Notes under the pieces: model-generated | Seen by the model: the letters and a program-made list of their open reading frames with translations, nothing else | Databases searched by the model: none | Told to the model about the DNA's origin: nothing | Source of the DNA: Acinetobacter amyesii | GTDB taxonomy: Bacteria; Pseudomonadota; Gammaproteobacteria; Pseudomonadales; Moraxellaceae | Assembly (NCBI RefSeq): GCF_002018365.1 | Contig: NZ_MVKX01000010.1 | Span: 1-64,000, forward strand | Direction: 5' to 3' | Length of the DNA: 64,000 nt | Shown here: piece after piece, positions 1-9,422 of the stretch | Position numbering within the stretch: position 1 is the stretch's first letter | How the letters are laid out: each line of letters opens with the position of its first letter | Translations under genes and position numbers: made by a program

Positions 1-461
1 AAATAAACTTCGAGTAATTTCTACCATTAATCAATGAAAATAATTTCGATCAATCAATCAGTAAAAATCCACACAAGTTGTTCTTCATAATCTCTTAATG
101 ATCTTCTTGTTGGTTCGTCACCAGCAAGCTAGGTCGGCTATATTACTCTTTATTTCTAAAGAGTCAACCGGTAATTCAAATTATTTTTAAACTCATCAAA
201 TAAAACCCAACTTAATCAATTCAATCAAGTCATTGTTTTATCAGAAGTTTTAATCTTCATCACCGCCGATGGATGTGCATTCTACAGCATTTCACATTCG
301 TTGCAACACCTTTTTTATGATTTATTTTACGCATGTCGCTTTTTTAAACACATAAACATTCTTTTGTATTATTATTGGGCTATATACGCCCTATTTCATA
401 TAATAAAACGTATATACACCCAATTTTCATTCCATTTAATTTAAGACTTTTTTGATTTCGT
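1..461. other. Gene-free stretch: putative rRNA leader and yfiR upstream region
   Basis: Positions 1-133 would be the untranslated leader from the leftward promoter at 140-167. The rest is A/T-rich DNA upstream of the YfiR-like gene. It contains a short inverted repeat, GGGC-7 nt-GCCC, near 377-391, which could be an operator or part of a promoter. I see no coding sequence. Confidence 0.5.
140..167 (-). promoter_or_regulatory. Strong rRNA-type promoter reading out of the left edge
   Basis: On the minus strand a -35 box TTGACT (162-167) is followed after 16 nt by a -10 box TAATAT (140-145) and a G+C-rich discriminator AGCCGACC, as in stringently controlled stable-RNA promoters. The DNA upstream of the -35 is A/T-rich, like an UP element. 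No open reading frame follows in positions 1-133. I infer the leader of a rRNA operon whose 16S gene lies just outside the window. The promoter boxes are seen directly; the rRNA assignment is inferred. Confidence 0.6.
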
Positions 462-962
462 ATGGTTGTTTTAAAAAAAACTGCCTATTTAATAATGGCG
501 TGCTCTATTTCACCCTTATTATATGCAGCTCCCACAGCAAATATTTTCACAACCACTTTCTCTATTTTGAGTTATGCCAAGTGGGAAACCACTTCACCCA
601 AGTTTTGCGTGATTAATAATTCAAGTTTAGTCAATGATTTTAAAAAACTTGCGCCAACCCACAGCACTTATAAAATTACAGCCATCAATGTGAATGACAT
701 CAAATCCAATCATTGCCAAGTTTTATTTTTTTCCAACCTCACTGCAAAAGAAGAACAGAGCATTTTAAACAATCATGTCAATTTCCCTGCCCTCTCTCTA
801 AGTAGCAACAATAGTGAGTGTGAGTCGGGCAGTGCATTTTGTTTGTATAAAAAAAATCAGAGTTATTCGTTTAAAATTAATATGGAAAGCTTAACGCAGT
901 CACAAATACATATTGATCCACGGGTTTTATTACTGGCGAAGTCATCGGAGTCAGCTGAATGA
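462..962 (+). CDS. yfiR: YfiR-family periplasmic repressor of a diguanylate cyclase
   Basis: A 166-residue exported protein with a hydrophobic N-terminal signal (about residues 7-22, ending YAA). Its first mature segment has the FSILSYAKWE pattern typical of YfiR (DUF4154). Four cysteines remain after the signal (49, 85, 120, 127); in Pseudomonas YfiR, disulfides stabilise the fold and couple it to redox state. YfiR binds the periplasmic sensor of YfiN and keeps it off. The stop overlaps the start of the cyclase gene by ATGA, so the two are translationally coupled. Identification rests on the motif, length and gene order; overall similarity is modest. The ribosome-binding site is weak. Confidence 0.75.
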   Translation: MVVLKKTAYLIMACSISPLLYAAPTANIFTTTFSILSYAKWETTSPKFCVINNSSLVNDFKKLAPTHSTYKITAINVNDIKSNHCQVLFFSNLTAKEEQSILNNHVNFPALSLSSNNSECESGSAFCLYKKNQSYSFKINMESLTQSQIHIDPRVLLLAKSSESAE

Positions 963-2176
963 AACAACTCTATAACCCAATTACATTACACCAATTATTT
1001 ACACGTTCGCAGCTCACCATCTTTGCTTTAACTTTTACGATTTGTTCTGCGATTTTTTTGGTGATTTCCACCTATACCATGCATACCTATGCAAAAAACA
1101 GCTTAACGATTTTATCAAATGCGATAAACGAACGTGTTCAACCCGCTGTGGTGTTTAATGACCAAACAACGATGCGTCAAATTTTAAATGAATACACCCA
1201 ACTGTATCCTATTCGCTCTATTGAAATTACCAACCATCAAAATGCATCGCTTGCTCATGCCGAGCAACAAGAAATTTCAACATTTTCCAACCAAGCGATT
1301 TTGGATTATTTCTTTTTTAGCCAACCGATTCGTTTAGATATCCATCATGATCAGAAAAGTTATGGCGAACTGATCGTATATGGAAACTCTTCAGATTTAG
1401 TTAGTTTCTTCCATAAAATTTTGCTGGGTTTATTTTTAGGTTTTATTCTTTTATTGGCTACTGTGTTTTGGTCGGTGAACTCTGTTTATCAATACTTAAT
1501 GCAATCCGTTCGCTCGATTGTTGAATCCGCTCAAACCATTAGCATTAAGAAAGATTATAAAATGCGGGTTTCAAACTCTGATATTCAAGAATTACACGCA
1601 CTCAGTACCGCCTTTAATGGTTTACTTAGTGAAATTGAACAGTCAAATAAAAACTTAATTTCAGAAAATGACAAGCTAATTCATCTAGCACGTCATGATG
1701 CATTAACCCAATTGCCAAATCGTAATTATTTTTATGAAAAGCTGTTTGAGCTATTTGACTTACAAGCTAACGCTGCTGTGTTCTTTGTCGATATTGAAAA
1801 CTTTAAACATCTGAATGACCAATATGGACACTTAGCTGGGGATGCAGTACTACGCGCCTCATCACATTGTTTAAAACAAGCACTACCAGATGATGCTTTC
1901 GTTGCGCGACTCGGTGGTGACGAATTTGCAATTATTATCAATCGTTTAAATTTCCTGACAGAAATCGAAGTCTTTTGTCACAAAATACATGAATGCTATG
2001 GTTCCACATTTGTTTATGAGCAACATAATATTGCATTACAAGCTAATATTGGTGTGGCACTAATCCAAAATGCGAAATCGCCAGAAGATCTAATCGCAGA
2101 TGCGGATCGCGCCATGTATGATGCTAAACTTTCGAATAATCATTGGTGCATTGCACCACAACGCCCCAACTCATAG
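959..2176 (+). CDS. yfiN: YfiN/TpbB-like membrane diguanylate cyclase
   Basis: A 405-residue inner-membrane enzyme that makes cyclic-di-GMP from two GTP. It has a first transmembrane helix (about residues 17-40), a periplasmic sensor of about 110 residues, a second helix (about 152-172), a HAMP-like segment and a C-terminal GGDEF domain. The catalytic signature GGDEF is at 319-323, in the context RLGGDEFAI, and the substrate-binding LTQLPNR pattern lies upstream. I see no RxxD inhibitory site just before GGDEF. It overlaps the YfiR gene by 4 nt and precedes the YfiB gene by 8 nt, so this is a complete three-gene c-di-GMP switch controlling surface attachment and exopolysaccharide in relatives. 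Confidence 0.88.
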   Translation: MKQLYNPITLHQLFTRSQLTIFALTFTICSAIFLVISTYTMHTYAKNSLTILSNAINERVQPAVVFNDQTTMRQILNEYTQLYPIRSIEITNHQNASLAHAEQQEISTFSNQAILDYFFFSQPIRLDIHHDQKSYGELIVYGNSSDLVSFFHKILLGLFLGFILLLATVFWSVNSVYQYLMQSVRSIVESAQTISIKKDYKMRVSNSDIQELHALSTAFNGLLSEIEQSNKNLISENDKLIHLARHDALTQLPNRNYFYEKLFELFDLQANAAVFFVDIENFKHLNDQYGHLAGDAVLRASSHCLKQALPDDAFVARLGGDEFAIIINRLNFLTEIEVFCHKIHECYGSTFVYEQHNIALQANIGVALIQNAKSPEDLIADADRAMYDAKLSNNHWCIAPQRPNS

Positions 2177-2184
2177 GATTTGCT

Positions 2185-2664
2185 ATGTTAAAGAACGCAT
2201 TTAAAGTTTTATTTATACTTGCATTCACGGCCACTATGACAGCCTGCATGAGTTTAGGTAACTTAAGCTACAAACAAGCACGCATGCTTAAAAAAGAAGG
2301 TTTTGTCTTGACCAACGATGGTTGGACACTTGCCCTACCAGAACGTCTTTTATTTGGTTTTGATGATTATCAAATTCAACCTCACCAACAAGGCAAGTTA
2401 AATACACTTGCCACTCAACTGATTAAATATGACCTGAATAAAATTAAGTTTATTGGTCATACGGATAATGTTGGACAAGCCAATTACAACCAACAACTGT
2501 CAGAAAAACGTGCGCAAAGCGTTGCAAACGTCTTCTTAAAGCAAGGTTATAACAGTTCAAATATTCAAATTATTGGCCGTGGTGCTGAACAGCCGATGGT
2601 TTCCAATGACACCGAAACAAATCGTGCCATCAACCGTCGTGTAAATGTCACAATCATTCCCTAA
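2185..2664 (+). CDS. yfiB: YfiB-like OmpA-family lipoprotein
   Basis: A 159-residue lipoprotein. The chosen start gives a signal peptide ending in the lipobox TMTAC, and an AGGA ribosome site precedes it; an earlier in-frame ATG at 2143 lies inside yfiN and would spoil the signal. Residues about 50-158 form an OmpA C-terminal peptidoglycan-binding domain: a short FGFDDYQI strand, the FIGHTDNVGQANYNQQLSEKRA core and a C-terminal NRRVNVTI. In Pseudomonas, YfiB sits in the outer membrane, binds peptidoglycan and sequesters YfiR, releasing YfiN. A terminator follows the gene. Confidence 0.82.
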   Translation: MLKNAFKVLFILAFTATMTACMSLGNLSYKQARMLKKEGFVLTNDGWTLALPERLLFGFDDYQIQPHQQGKLNTLATQLIKYDLNKIKFIGHTDNVGQANYNQQLSEKRAQSVANVFLKQGYNSSNIQIIGRGAEQPMVSNDTETNRAINRRVNVTIIP

Positions 2665-2679
2665 ATAGCGGAATTTGGA

Positions 2680-2705
2680 AAAGCCACCTTATGGTGGTTT
2701 TTTAT
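2680..2705 (+). terminator. Rho-independent terminator of the yfiRNB operon
   Basis: The stem AGCCACC-TTAT-GGTGGTT is followed by a T-run, 16 nt after the yfiB stop. Confidence 0.8.
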
Positions 2706-2727
2706 TGTGTTTATAAATTTTAGGCAT

Positions 2728-2751
2728 AAAAAAACCGCTAAATGCGGCATC
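2728..2751 (-). terminator. Terminator ending the tRNA array
   Basis: On the minus strand CCGC-ATTTA-GCGG is followed by TTTTTTT, just after the last tRNA. A near copy lies inside the array at 2992-3013. Confidence 0.7.
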
Positions 2752-2781
2752 TTTTTTTTACAGTATTGCTTTTGAGATAAA

Positions 2782-2858
2782 TGGTCGGAGCAGTAGGATT
2801 CGAACCTACGACCCCCTGGTCCCAAACCAGGTGCACTACCAGGCTGTGCTATGCTCCG
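2782..2858 (-). tRNA. tRNA-Pro(TGG), copy 3 in transcription order
   Basis: A 77-nt cloverleaf including an encoded CCA. The anticodon stem CCTGG/CCAGG encloses the loop TTTGGGA, giving anticodon TGG. The acceptor stem CGGAGCA pairs with TGCTCCG. It is identical to the other two proline copies in this array. Confidence 0.96.
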
Positions 2859-2861
2859 AAT

Positions 2862-2938
2862 TGGGGTGAATGATGGGATTCGAACCCACGACAACCGGAA
2901 TCACAATCCGGGGCTCTACCAACTGAGCTACATCCACC
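2862..2938 (-). tRNA. tRNA-His(GTG), distal copy
   Basis: A 77-nt gene with encoded CCA. The anticodon loop TTGTGAT gives GTG. The extra 5' G (position -1) opposite C73, characteristic of bacterial tRNA-His, is present. It lies 3 nt upstream of tRNA-Pro in the direction of transcription. Confidence 0.96.
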
Positions 2939-2991
2939 ATCATGTTCTTGCTTGTGAATAACCAATATAACGCATTTTAAATTACAGGCAT

Positions 2992-3013
2992 AAAAAAACC
3001 GCTGTATGCGGTA
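2992..3013 (-). terminator. Terminator inside the tRNA array
   Basis: On the minus strand CCGC-ATACA-GCGG is followed by TTTTTTT, between the two Pro-His units. If active it would lower expression of the distal unit (2782-2938). Confidence 0.65.
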
Positions 3014-3042
3014 TCTTTTATCGACCGTTTTCTTTAAGAAAA

Positions 3043-3119
3043 TGGTCGGAGCAGTAGGATTCGAACCTACGACCCCCTGGTCCCAAACCAGGTGCACTAC
3101 CAGGCTGTGCTATGCTCCG
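3043..3119 (-). tRNA. tRNA-Pro(TGG), copy 2
   Basis: Same 77-nt sequence as the copy at 2782-2858, anticodon TGG, CCA encoded. Confidence 0.96.
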
Positions 3120-3122
3120 AAT

Positions 3123-3199
3123 TGGGGTGAATGATGGGATTCGAACCCACGACAACCGGAATCACAATCCGGGGCTCTACCAACTGAGCTACATCCACC
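3123..3199 (-). tRNA. tRNA-His(GTG), proximal copy
   Basis: Same sequence as the copy at 2862-2938, anticodon GTG, with the histidine-specific 5' extra G and encoded CCA. Confidence 0.96.
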
Positions 3200-3242
3200 A
3201 TCACAACAAGTTTCAGATTCTAGTATCAGAACACCATTAAAA

Positions 3243-3319
3243 TGGCGCGCCTGACAGGATTCGAACCTGTGACCATCCGCTTAGAAGGCGGATGCTCTAT
3301 CCAACTGAGCTACAGGCGC
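3243..3319 (-). tRNA. tRNA-Arg(TCT)
   Basis: A 77-nt cloverleaf with CCA. The acceptor GCGCCTG pairs with CAGGCGC, and the anticodon loop CTTCTAA gives TCT, which reads AGA/AGG codons. Single copy here, between the first proline gene and the duplicated Pro-His units. Confidence 0.95.
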
Positions 3320-3364
3320 ATTACCGATGACATAGACTATCACGCGATTTTTGCCTTGAGAAAT

Positions 3365-3441
3365 TGGTCGGAGCAGTAGGATTCGAACCTACGACCCCCT
3401 GGTCCCAAACCAGGTGCACTACCAGGCTGTGCTATGCTCCG
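3365..3441 (-). tRNA. tRNA-Pro(TGG), promoter-proximal copy
   Basis: Third identical tRNA-Pro(TGG), the first gene after the array promoter at 3489-3517. CCA encoded. Confidence 0.96.
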
Positions 3442-3488
3442 TTTCATCTCAGCTTTCGCTGTATCGCATATCGTGCGGTACGGTGTGC

Positions 3489-3517
3489 ATTCTAGGCGTG
3501 ACGTTGATTAACGTCAA
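3489..3517 (-). promoter_or_regulatory. Promoter of the tRNA array
   Basis: On the minus strand TTGACG (3512-3517), a 17-nt spacer and TAGAAT (3489-3494) precede a G+C-rich start region, about 45 nt before the first tRNA. The inverted repeat GTTGA-6 nt-TCAAC overlaps the -35 region. Confidence 0.7.
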
Positions 3518-3595
3518 CACCTATCTTCAAAAAAACATAAAAAATCATTTCAAGCGATTATTTATCAAGCATTTTAATCATTTTTCAAGCAAAAA

Positions 3596-4663
3596 TTAAC
3601 GTTTTAAACTGGCACTGAAATTCAACATCCGATCTAAAGGCAATTTAGCACGCTCAGCCAAGGCCGGATCTACGAAAATTTCCTGATCGCCCTTTTGTAA
3701 AACTTCCAGAATGCCATCCAATTCATTCATCGCCATCCAAGGGCAATGTGCACATGAACGACAGGTTGCTCCCTCACCTGCCGTCGGTGCTTCGATGAGA
3801 ATCTTATTCGGCACAGCTTGCTGCATTTTATAAAAAATACCGCGATCAGTTGCCACGATTAAACGTTCATGTGGCAAGGTTTGTGCAGCCTTGATCAATT
3901 GCGAGGTGCTACCGACGGCATCCGCAATATCCACCACAGATTCAGGTGATTCCGGATGTACCAAAACTGCTGCATCTGGATACAGCGCTTTCATATTGGC
4001 AATACCACGCGCACGGAATTCTTCATGAACAATACATGCCCCATCCCATAGCAACATGTCTGCACCAGTTTTCTTTTGAATATAACGACCGAGATGCTGA
4101 TCGGGTGCCCAAATAATTTTTTCGCCTAAACTATCTAAATGCTCAACAATTTCAACAGCACAGCTCGAGGTGACCACCCAATCTGCACGTGCTTTCACTG
4201 CCGCCGAGGTATTTGCATATACCACAACCGTATGGTCCGGATGTGCATCGCAAAATTTGGTAAATTCATCGACAGGACAGCCCAAATCAAGTGAGCATGT
4301 TGCTTCTAGGGTTGGCATCAGTACGGTTTTTTCAGGAGATAAAATCTTCGAGGTCTCCCCCATGAATTTCACCCCTGCAACCACCAACGTCGTTGCTTCA
4401 TGATCACGGCCAAAACGTGCCATTTCTAGCGAATCCGAAACACACCCACCGGTCAGTTCTGCCAACTCCTGCACTTCAGGATCGCAGTAATAGTGTGCAA
4501 CAAGGACAGCGTTACGCTTTTTGAGTTCCGCTTTAATTAATTCAAACTTTTCAAGCTTTGCAGCTTCCGTTAAGTGATGCTCTTTAACATCGCCCAAACG
4601 ATCCAAATGCGCTTGTACAATTGATTTTGCTTCATTTGCAATTAAGTTGTTTGCATTATTCAT
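3596..4663 (-). CDS. nadA: Quinolinate synthase A
   Basis: A 355-residue cytosolic Fe-S enzyme that condenses iminoaspartate with dihydroxyacetone phosphate to quinolinate in NAD synthesis. The N-terminal part has the [19 protein letters not shown] motif, the middle has [13 protein letters not shown], and the C-terminus has the [10 protein letters not shown] cluster; these supply the three conserved cysteines that ligate the 4Fe-4S cluster. I chose the ATG at 4663, 8 nt after GAGAAG; a GTG one codon earlier is possible. It stands alone, downstream of argJ and its terminator. Length fits the family. Confidence 0.97.
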   Translation of the reverse strand: MNNANNLIANEAKSIVQAHLDRLGDVKEHHLTEAAKLEKFELIKAELKKRNAVLVAHYYCDPEVQELAELTGGCVSDSLEMARFGRDHEATTLVVAGVKFMGETSKILSPEKTVLMPTLEATCSLDLGCPVDEFTKFCDAHPDHTVVVYANTSAAVKARADWVVTSSCAVEIVEHLDSLGEKIIWAPDQHLGRYIQKKTGADMLLWDGACIVHEEFRARGIANMKALYPDAAVLVHPESPESVVDIADAVGSTSQLIKAAQTLPHERLIVATDRGIFYKMQQAVPNKILIEAPTAGEGATCRSCAHCPWMAMNELDGILEVLQKGDQEIFVDPALAERAKLPLDRMLNFSASLKR

Positions 4664-4772
4664 CACAACGTCTTCTCTATCCTTAATGCCTGCTACTACA
4701 CAGGTGCTTCACAACTGACCCATAAATATGGCACTTGGCTATTTTTTACCGGTCATTAAAAAGTTCCACTTA

Positions 4773-4800
4773 TAAAAAAGCCTCACAACGGAGGCTTTTC
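4773..4800 (-). terminator. Terminator after argJ
   Basis: On the minus strand AAGCCTC-CGTTGT-GAGGCTT is followed by TTTT, 17 nt past the argJ stop. Confidence 0.85.
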
Positions 4801-4816
4801 AAAAACATCAAATATC

Positions 4817-6037
4817 TTATGAACGGTAATCTGCGTTAATCTTGACATAGTCATACGACAGATCACAGGTATACACAGTATCTTGAGCACTGCCACGCCC
4901 TAAATCTACACGGATCGTGATCTCAGATTTCTCCATCTCCGCAGCCCCTGCTGCTTCGGTATAATCTGCTGCGGCACCACCGTCTTTACAGATTTGGACA
5001 TCACCTAACCAGACCTGAATTTTTTCAACATCTAAGTTTGGCACACCGGCATAACCAATTGCTGCCAAAATACGGCCCCAGTTTGGATCTGATGCAAAGA
5101 TTGCAGTTTTAACCAACGGTGAATGTGCAATGCTATAAGCAATATCACAACATTCTTGAGTATCTGCACCGCCTTCTACCGCCACAGTAATAAACTTCGT
5201 CGCACCTTCACCATCACGGACAATGAGCTGTGCAAGACGTTTCATCACACGTGTTAACACGTCTAAAACCGCAGCATAACGTGAATCTGTTTCTGAGGTA
5301 ATTTCTACGCCACCAGCTTGACCCGTTGCAATCAAAATACATGAGTCATTGGTCGAGGTGTCACCATCAACCGTAATACGGTTAAACGACAGGTTAACTG
5401 TGGTTTTTAAAAGCTGTTGCACTAGCTCACGGCTAATGGGTGCATCCGTTGCCACATAGCTCAGCATGGTCGCCATATTTGGACGAATCATGCCTGCACC
5501 TTTAGAAATACCTGTCATGGTATACAGAACGCCATCTAGCTCAAACTGCTCAGATGCACCTTTAGGCGTGGTATCTGTGGTCATAATACCTGTTGCCGCA
5601 TCCAACCAAGCATCTTCTTGTAAACTATCTAATGCGGGTTGCAAGCCTTGAACCAAACGCTCAATAGGTAATTGCTCGCCAATTACACCCGTTGAAAAAG
5701 GAAGGACTTCTGTATTTTGAACACCAGCCAGTTCTGCCAGTTTTGCACATGTCGCTTCAGCATTTGCCATACCGATTTTGCCAGTACCTGCATTGGCATT
5801 TCCGGTGTTAATCACTAAATAACGTGGATTACCTGCTAATAAGTGCGCTTTCGAAATATGCACCGGCGCTGCACAAAATGCATTTTGAGTAAAAACGCCT
5901 GCGACATTAGAACCCTCAGCAAATTCAAAAATGACAAGGTCACGTCGGTTCTGATAGCGCACATACGCTTCAGCCGAACCGATTTTTACACCTTTCACCA
6001 CATGCATCTGTGGCATAGATACGTCACCAACTGCCAT
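4817..6037 (-). CDS. argJ: Bifunctional ornithine acetyltransferase / N-acetylglutamate synthase
   Basis: A 406-residue arginine-pathway enzyme that moves the acetyl group from N-acetylornithine to glutamate. The motif [13 protein letters not shown] contains the Thr at which the precursor cuts itself into alpha and beta chains and which then acts as nucleophile. Other family blocks seen are [26 protein letters not shown] and [16 protein letters not shown]. Whether it also uses acetyl-CoA (bifunctional) cannot be decided from sequence alone. Monocistronic by its flanking terminators. Confidence 0.97.
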   Translation of the reverse strand: MAVGDVSMPQMHVVKGVKIGSAEAYVRYQNRRDLVIFEFAEGSNVAGVFTQNAFCAAPVHISKAHLLAGNPRYLVINTGNANAGTGKIGMANAEATCAKLAELAGVQNTEVLPFSTGVIGEQLPIERLVQGLQPALDSLQEDAWLDAATGIMTTDTTPKGASEQFELDGVLYTMTGISKGAGMIRPNMATMLSYVATDAPISRELVQQLLKTTVNLSFNRITVDGDTSTNDSCILIATGQAGGVEITSETDSRYAAVLDVLTRVMKRLAQLIVRDGEGATKFITVAVEGGADTQECCDIAYSIAHSPLVKTAIFASDPNWGRILAAIGYAGVPNLDVEKIQVWLGDVQICKDGGAAADYTEAAGAAEMEKSEITIRVDLGRGSAQDTVYTCDLSYDYVKINADYRS

Positions 6038-6151
6038 TTTTCAACGTCCAACTATATGAGTTATAAAAAATACAGCTTAGTGCAAAATCTATAAAAAATC
6101 GAGCAGAAGCACGGTTTTGCTGTAATTTTATTGTGCATTTCTTTTGCGCAT

Positions 6152-6178
6152 AAAAAAACCAGTCTTTCGACTGGTCTT
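6152..6178 (-). terminator. Terminator after the small exported protein gene
   Basis: On the minus strand ACCAGTC-GAAA-GACTGGT is followed by TTTTTT, a GNRA-type loop on a 7-bp stem. Confidence 0.88.
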
Positions 6179-6197
6179 TATCGCTGTTCGTCGTAAA

Positions 6198-6554
6198 TTA
6201 GTTACGCGCCAGCTGAGTTGCTTCATCAAGAAGCACTTGTTTCGCTTTTTGTTGACTCGCAGCAGAAAGTGCTGGGTTTTCAGCCACAATACGGTCAGCA
6301 TTCGCCGCATTGGCTGCTGCAATTTTCGCAGTTTGCAATACGATCGGACGATTTGGATTGGCAAAGGTATAACGAATACCCGTACGCGGGCTTGCTACAG
6401 TCACTTGACCGTCAGTACCAACCTGTACTTGAGTTGTTGTTGGACCAACTGCTTGTTGAACTTTCTCGACAGAAGTCGTCTGAGGAGCGTTTGCAAAGGC
6501 AAAAGTTGGCAAAGCCAAAGCAGCAATCATGAACGGTTTTAGTACTTTTTTCAT
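6198..6554 (-). CDS. Small exported protein of unknown function
   Basis: A 118-residue protein with a clear signal peptide (KKVLKPFMIAALALPTFAFA, residues 2-21). The mature part is about 95 residues and Ala/Gln/Thr-rich, with a predicted beta segment (TTTQVQVGTDGQVTVASPRTGIRYTF, given here only as residues about 38-64) and a helical C-terminal half with no cysteine. I do not recognise a domain. It has its own terminator and lies downstream of secA. A periplasmic location is likely. Confidence 0.75.
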   Translation of the reverse strand: MKKVLKPFMIAALALPTFAFANAPQTTSVEKVQQAVGPTTTQVQVGTDGQVTVASPRTGIRYTFANPNRPIVLQTAKIAAANAANADRIVAENPALSAASQQKAKQVLLDEATQLARN

Positions 6555-6647
6555 TGTCTTTTCCGTCTTACGGTTATTGATAGAAACTAAATAACATTTA
6601 ATCTGCTGAACTGCAAATACTATTCAGGTCAGATCAGCAGTGTAAAT

Positions 6648-6677
6648 AAAAAATCAGAGCGCGAAGGCTCTGATTTA
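6648..6677 (-). terminator. Terminator after secA
   Basis: On the minus strand AATCAGAGC-CTTC-GCGCTCTGATT is followed by TTTT. The stem is strong and lies about 20 nt after the secA stop. Confidence 0.88.
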
Positions 6678-6698
6678 TTTGAAATTAAGCAATGTCGT

Positions 6699-9422
6699 TT
6701 AGATTTTACCGTGACACTGTTTATATTTCAGACCTGAACCACATGGGCATGGTGAGTTACGACTTTCTGGCGGAACAATCACTTGCTCTGCAGGTGTGTA
6801 TTGCGCATCGATAACGTCATCACCATTGGCTTCAGCCAATAAATTATCAAAGTCATTGTGTGACAATTGAAGATTCATTGATTCAGCTTGAGCCTGTTTT
6901 TGAGCTTCCATTTCTGCAAGTTCTTCGGCTGTTGGTACATGAATACGAGATAAATCTGTCACGACATCTGACTTAATCACCGCAAGCATGTTTACAAATA
7001 AGTTAAAGGCTTCTTTTTTGTATTCTTGCTCAGGATTTTTCTGCGCATAACCACGTAAATGAATCCCTTGACGTAAGTAATCCATCGCTGCCAAATGCTC
7101 TTTCCAATGGCGGTCCAATGAATTCAACATAAAGTGACGTTCGAGCATTGCAGCCGTTTCGTCACCCATTTGCGTACGACGTGAACGGTAGTGTTGAAGA
7201 ACTTCATCAGTAATACGTTCAACCAAAGCTTCTTCATCTAAACGACGATCTTGCTCTAGCCACTGCGAAATTGGCAGTTCAATCGATAGATCTTCACGAA
7301 GTGCTTTTTCAAGACCTTCAATATCCCACTGATCGTGAATAGATTCAGGTGGAATATACACTTCGATCATGCCTTTAGTCACATCGTGAATCATCGTTTC
7401 GATGTAATCTTGCAGTGACGCTTCTTCAAGAATTTCATCACGTTGAGAGTAAATAATCTTACGTTGTTCGTTGTTTACGTCATCGTATTTCAATAGATTT
7501 TTACGAATATCGAAGTTACGAGCTTCAACTTTACGTTGTGCATTTTCAATCGAGCGTGACACCATTTTATGTTCAATGGCTTCATCTTCTTTCAGACCCA
7601 TGGCACGCATCATCGCAACCACGCGATCACCCGCGAAGATACGCATCAAATCATCTTCAAGCGACAAGTAGAAACGTGATACACCTGGGTCACCTTGACG
7701 ACCCGCACGACCACGTAACTGGTTATCGATACGACGAGATTCATGACGTTCTGAACCAATGATGTGTAAACCACCAGAGTTCAACACCATGTCATGATTT
7801 TGTTCCCACTCAGCTTTTAAACGCGCTTCATCTGCTGCCGTTGGTTCTTCAATCTTCGCCAGTAAGGCTTTCCAGTTACCACCCAACAGAATATCGGTAC
7901 CACGACCGGCCATGTTGGTAGCAATCGTCACTGCACGCGGTGAACCCGCTTGCGCAATAATATCCGCTTCACGCTCATGTTGTTTCGCATTGAGCACTTC
8001 ATGTTGAATGCCAGCTTCTTTCAGCTTATCTGATAAAATTTCAGAGGCTTCAATGGTTGCTGTACCAATCAGAATCGGTGCAACACCTGCTTCATGAACA
8101 CGTTGAATTTCTTGAATGATGGCGTTGTATTTACCTTCACGGTTTAAATAGATTAAATCGTTTTGGTCATTACGAATCATCGGGCGATGGGTTGGAATCA
8201 GTACAACATCCAAGCCATAAATTTCTTTCATTTCTGCAGCTTCAGTATCTGCAGTACCCGTCATCCCTGATAATTTCTTGTAAAGACGGAAATAGTTCTG
8301 GAATGTGGTGGTTGCCAACGTTTGGTTTTCAGGTTGAATTTCCAAACCTTCTTTGGCTTCTACTGCTTGATGCAAACCTTCAGACCAACGACGACCCGGC
8401 ATGGTACGACCGGTGTTTTCATCAACAATGATTACTTCACCTTCATGGATGATGTAATGCACGTTGCGTTGGTATAGGTAATGCGCACGAATGGCCGCAG
8501 AAACATGGTGTACCAAGTTTAAGTTTGCAGATGAATATAGACTTTCACCTTCAGCAAGCAAGCCCATTTGAATCAATTCAGCTTCAACGGTTTCATAACC
8601 GACTTCGGTCATTTCTACAGAACGCTGTTTTTCATCAATCCAGAAGTGACCGCCATCTGGCACCTTCTCTTCTTTTTGTGCATGAAGTTTTGGTGGGATG
8701 CTGTTAATTGCGGCATACAACTGAGAAGAGTCTTCTGATTGACCAGAAATGATCAACGGTGTACGTGCTTCATCAATTAGGATCGAATCGACCTCATCGA
8801 TGATGGCATAGGTTAAGCTGCGCTGTTTTTTCTCAGCCGCAGAAAACACCATGTTGTCACGCAAGTAGTCGAAACCGAATTCGTTGTTGGTACCGTAAGT
8901 AATGTCTGCACGATACGCTTGAGCTTTTTCAGTCGGGTCTTGCATTGAGTAGATGATCCCAATGCTTAAACCTAAAAATTCGAATAATGGACGGTTTAAC
9001 TCGGCATCACGCTGCGCCAGATAATCGTTCACTGTAATCACGTGAACGCCTTCAGCACTAATAGCATTGAGATAACAAGCAAGCGTTCCCATGAGGGTCT
9101 TACCTTCACCGGTACGCATCTCTGCGATCTTACCTTCATGCAAGGTAATACCACCAATCAGCTGTACGTCATAATGACGCATGCCCATGACACGCTTCGC
9201 AGCTTCACGACAAACAGCAAACGCTTCAGGTAATAATTTATCAAGGCTGTCGCCTTTTTTATAACGTTCTTTGAATTCTTCAGTTTTTGCAGATAAGTCT
9301 GCATCGCTTAGAACAGATATCGTCGGCTCGAGCGCATTAATCTTCTCTACGATTTTACGCATGCGTTTGAGTTCGCGCTCATTTTTGGTACCGAAGATTC
9401 CTCCGATCAGACTTGCCAACAT
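6699..9422 (-). CDS. secA: Preprotein translocase ATPase SecA
   Basis: A 907-residue motor that drives secretory proteins through SecYEG. The Walker A motif is MRTGEGKT, the DEVD Walker B lies in [17 protein letters not shown], and the helicase-like NBD2 has [14 protein letters not shown] and [12 protein letters not shown]. The C-terminus carries the zinc-binding tail [17 protein letters not shown] that contacts SecB and lipid. I start at [11 protein letters not shown], preceded by an AGAGAG ribosome site; a longer reading frame extends 31 residues upstream but matches no SecA N-terminus. Flanked by its own terminator. Confidence 0.98.
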   Translation of the reverse strand: MLASLIGGIFGTKNERELKRMRKIVEKINALEPTISVLSDADLSAKTEEFKERYKKGDSLDKLLPEAFAVCREAAKRVMGMRHYDVQLIGGITLHEGKIAEMRTGEGKTLMGTLACYLNAISAEGVHVITVNDYLAQRDAELNRPLFEFLGLSIGIIYSMQDPTEKAQAYRADITYGTNNEFGFDYLRDNMVFSAAEKKQRSLTYAIIDEVDSILIDEARTPLIISGQSEDSSQLYAAINSIPPKLHAQKEEKVPDGGHFWIDEKQRSVEMTEVGYETVEAELIQMGLLAEGESLYSSANLNLVHHVSAAIRAHYLYQRNVHYIIHEGEVIIVDENTGRTMPGRRWSEGLHQAVEAKEGLEIQPENQTLATTTFQNYFRLYKKLSGMTGTADTEAAEMKEIYGLDVVLIPTHRPMIRNDQNDLIYLNREGKYNAIIQEIQRVHEAGVAPILIGTATIEASEILSDKLKEAGIQHEVLNAKQHEREADIIAQAGSPRAVTIATNMAGRGTDILLGGNWKALLAKIEEPTAADEARLKAEWEQNHDMVLNSGGLHIIGSERHESRRIDNQLRGRAGRQGDPGVSRFYLSLEDDLMRIFAGDRVVAMMRAMGLKEDEAIEHKMVSRSIENAQRKVEARNFDIRKNLLKYDDVNNEQRKIIYSQRDEILEEASLQDYIETMIHDVTKGMIEVYIPPESIHDQWDIEGLEKALREDLSIELPISQWLEQDRRLDEEALVERITDEVLQHYRSRRTQMGDETAAMLERHFMLNSLDRHWKEHLAAMDYLRQGIHLRGYAQKNPEQEYKKEAFNLFVNMLAVIKSDVVTDLSRIHVPTAEELAEMEAQKQAQAESMNLQLSHNDFDNLLAEANGDDVIDAQYTPAEQVIVPPESRNSPCPCGSGLKYKQCHGKI

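Larger units (their letters stand above)
2720..3200 (-). repeat. Tandem duplication of a terminator + tRNA-Pro + tRNA-His unit (period 261 bp)
   Basis: The block of about 218 bp from 2722 recurs from 2983. In each copy a hairpin terminator, a tRNA-Pro and a tRNA-His follow in the same order, and the tRNA genes look identical. The spacers differ (for example TTTTTTTTACAGTATTGC against TTTTATCGACCG), so the duplication is not recent or the spacers drift freely. Confidence 0.85.

Noticed and set aside
2661..3097. Minus-strand open frames over the tRNA array
   Set aside because: They translate tRNA sequences (GSNPT-like strings) and are not genes.
2720..3200. Regular repeats as a possible CRISPR array
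   Set aside because: There are only two units of 261 bp, and they contain tRNA genes; there are no cas genes.
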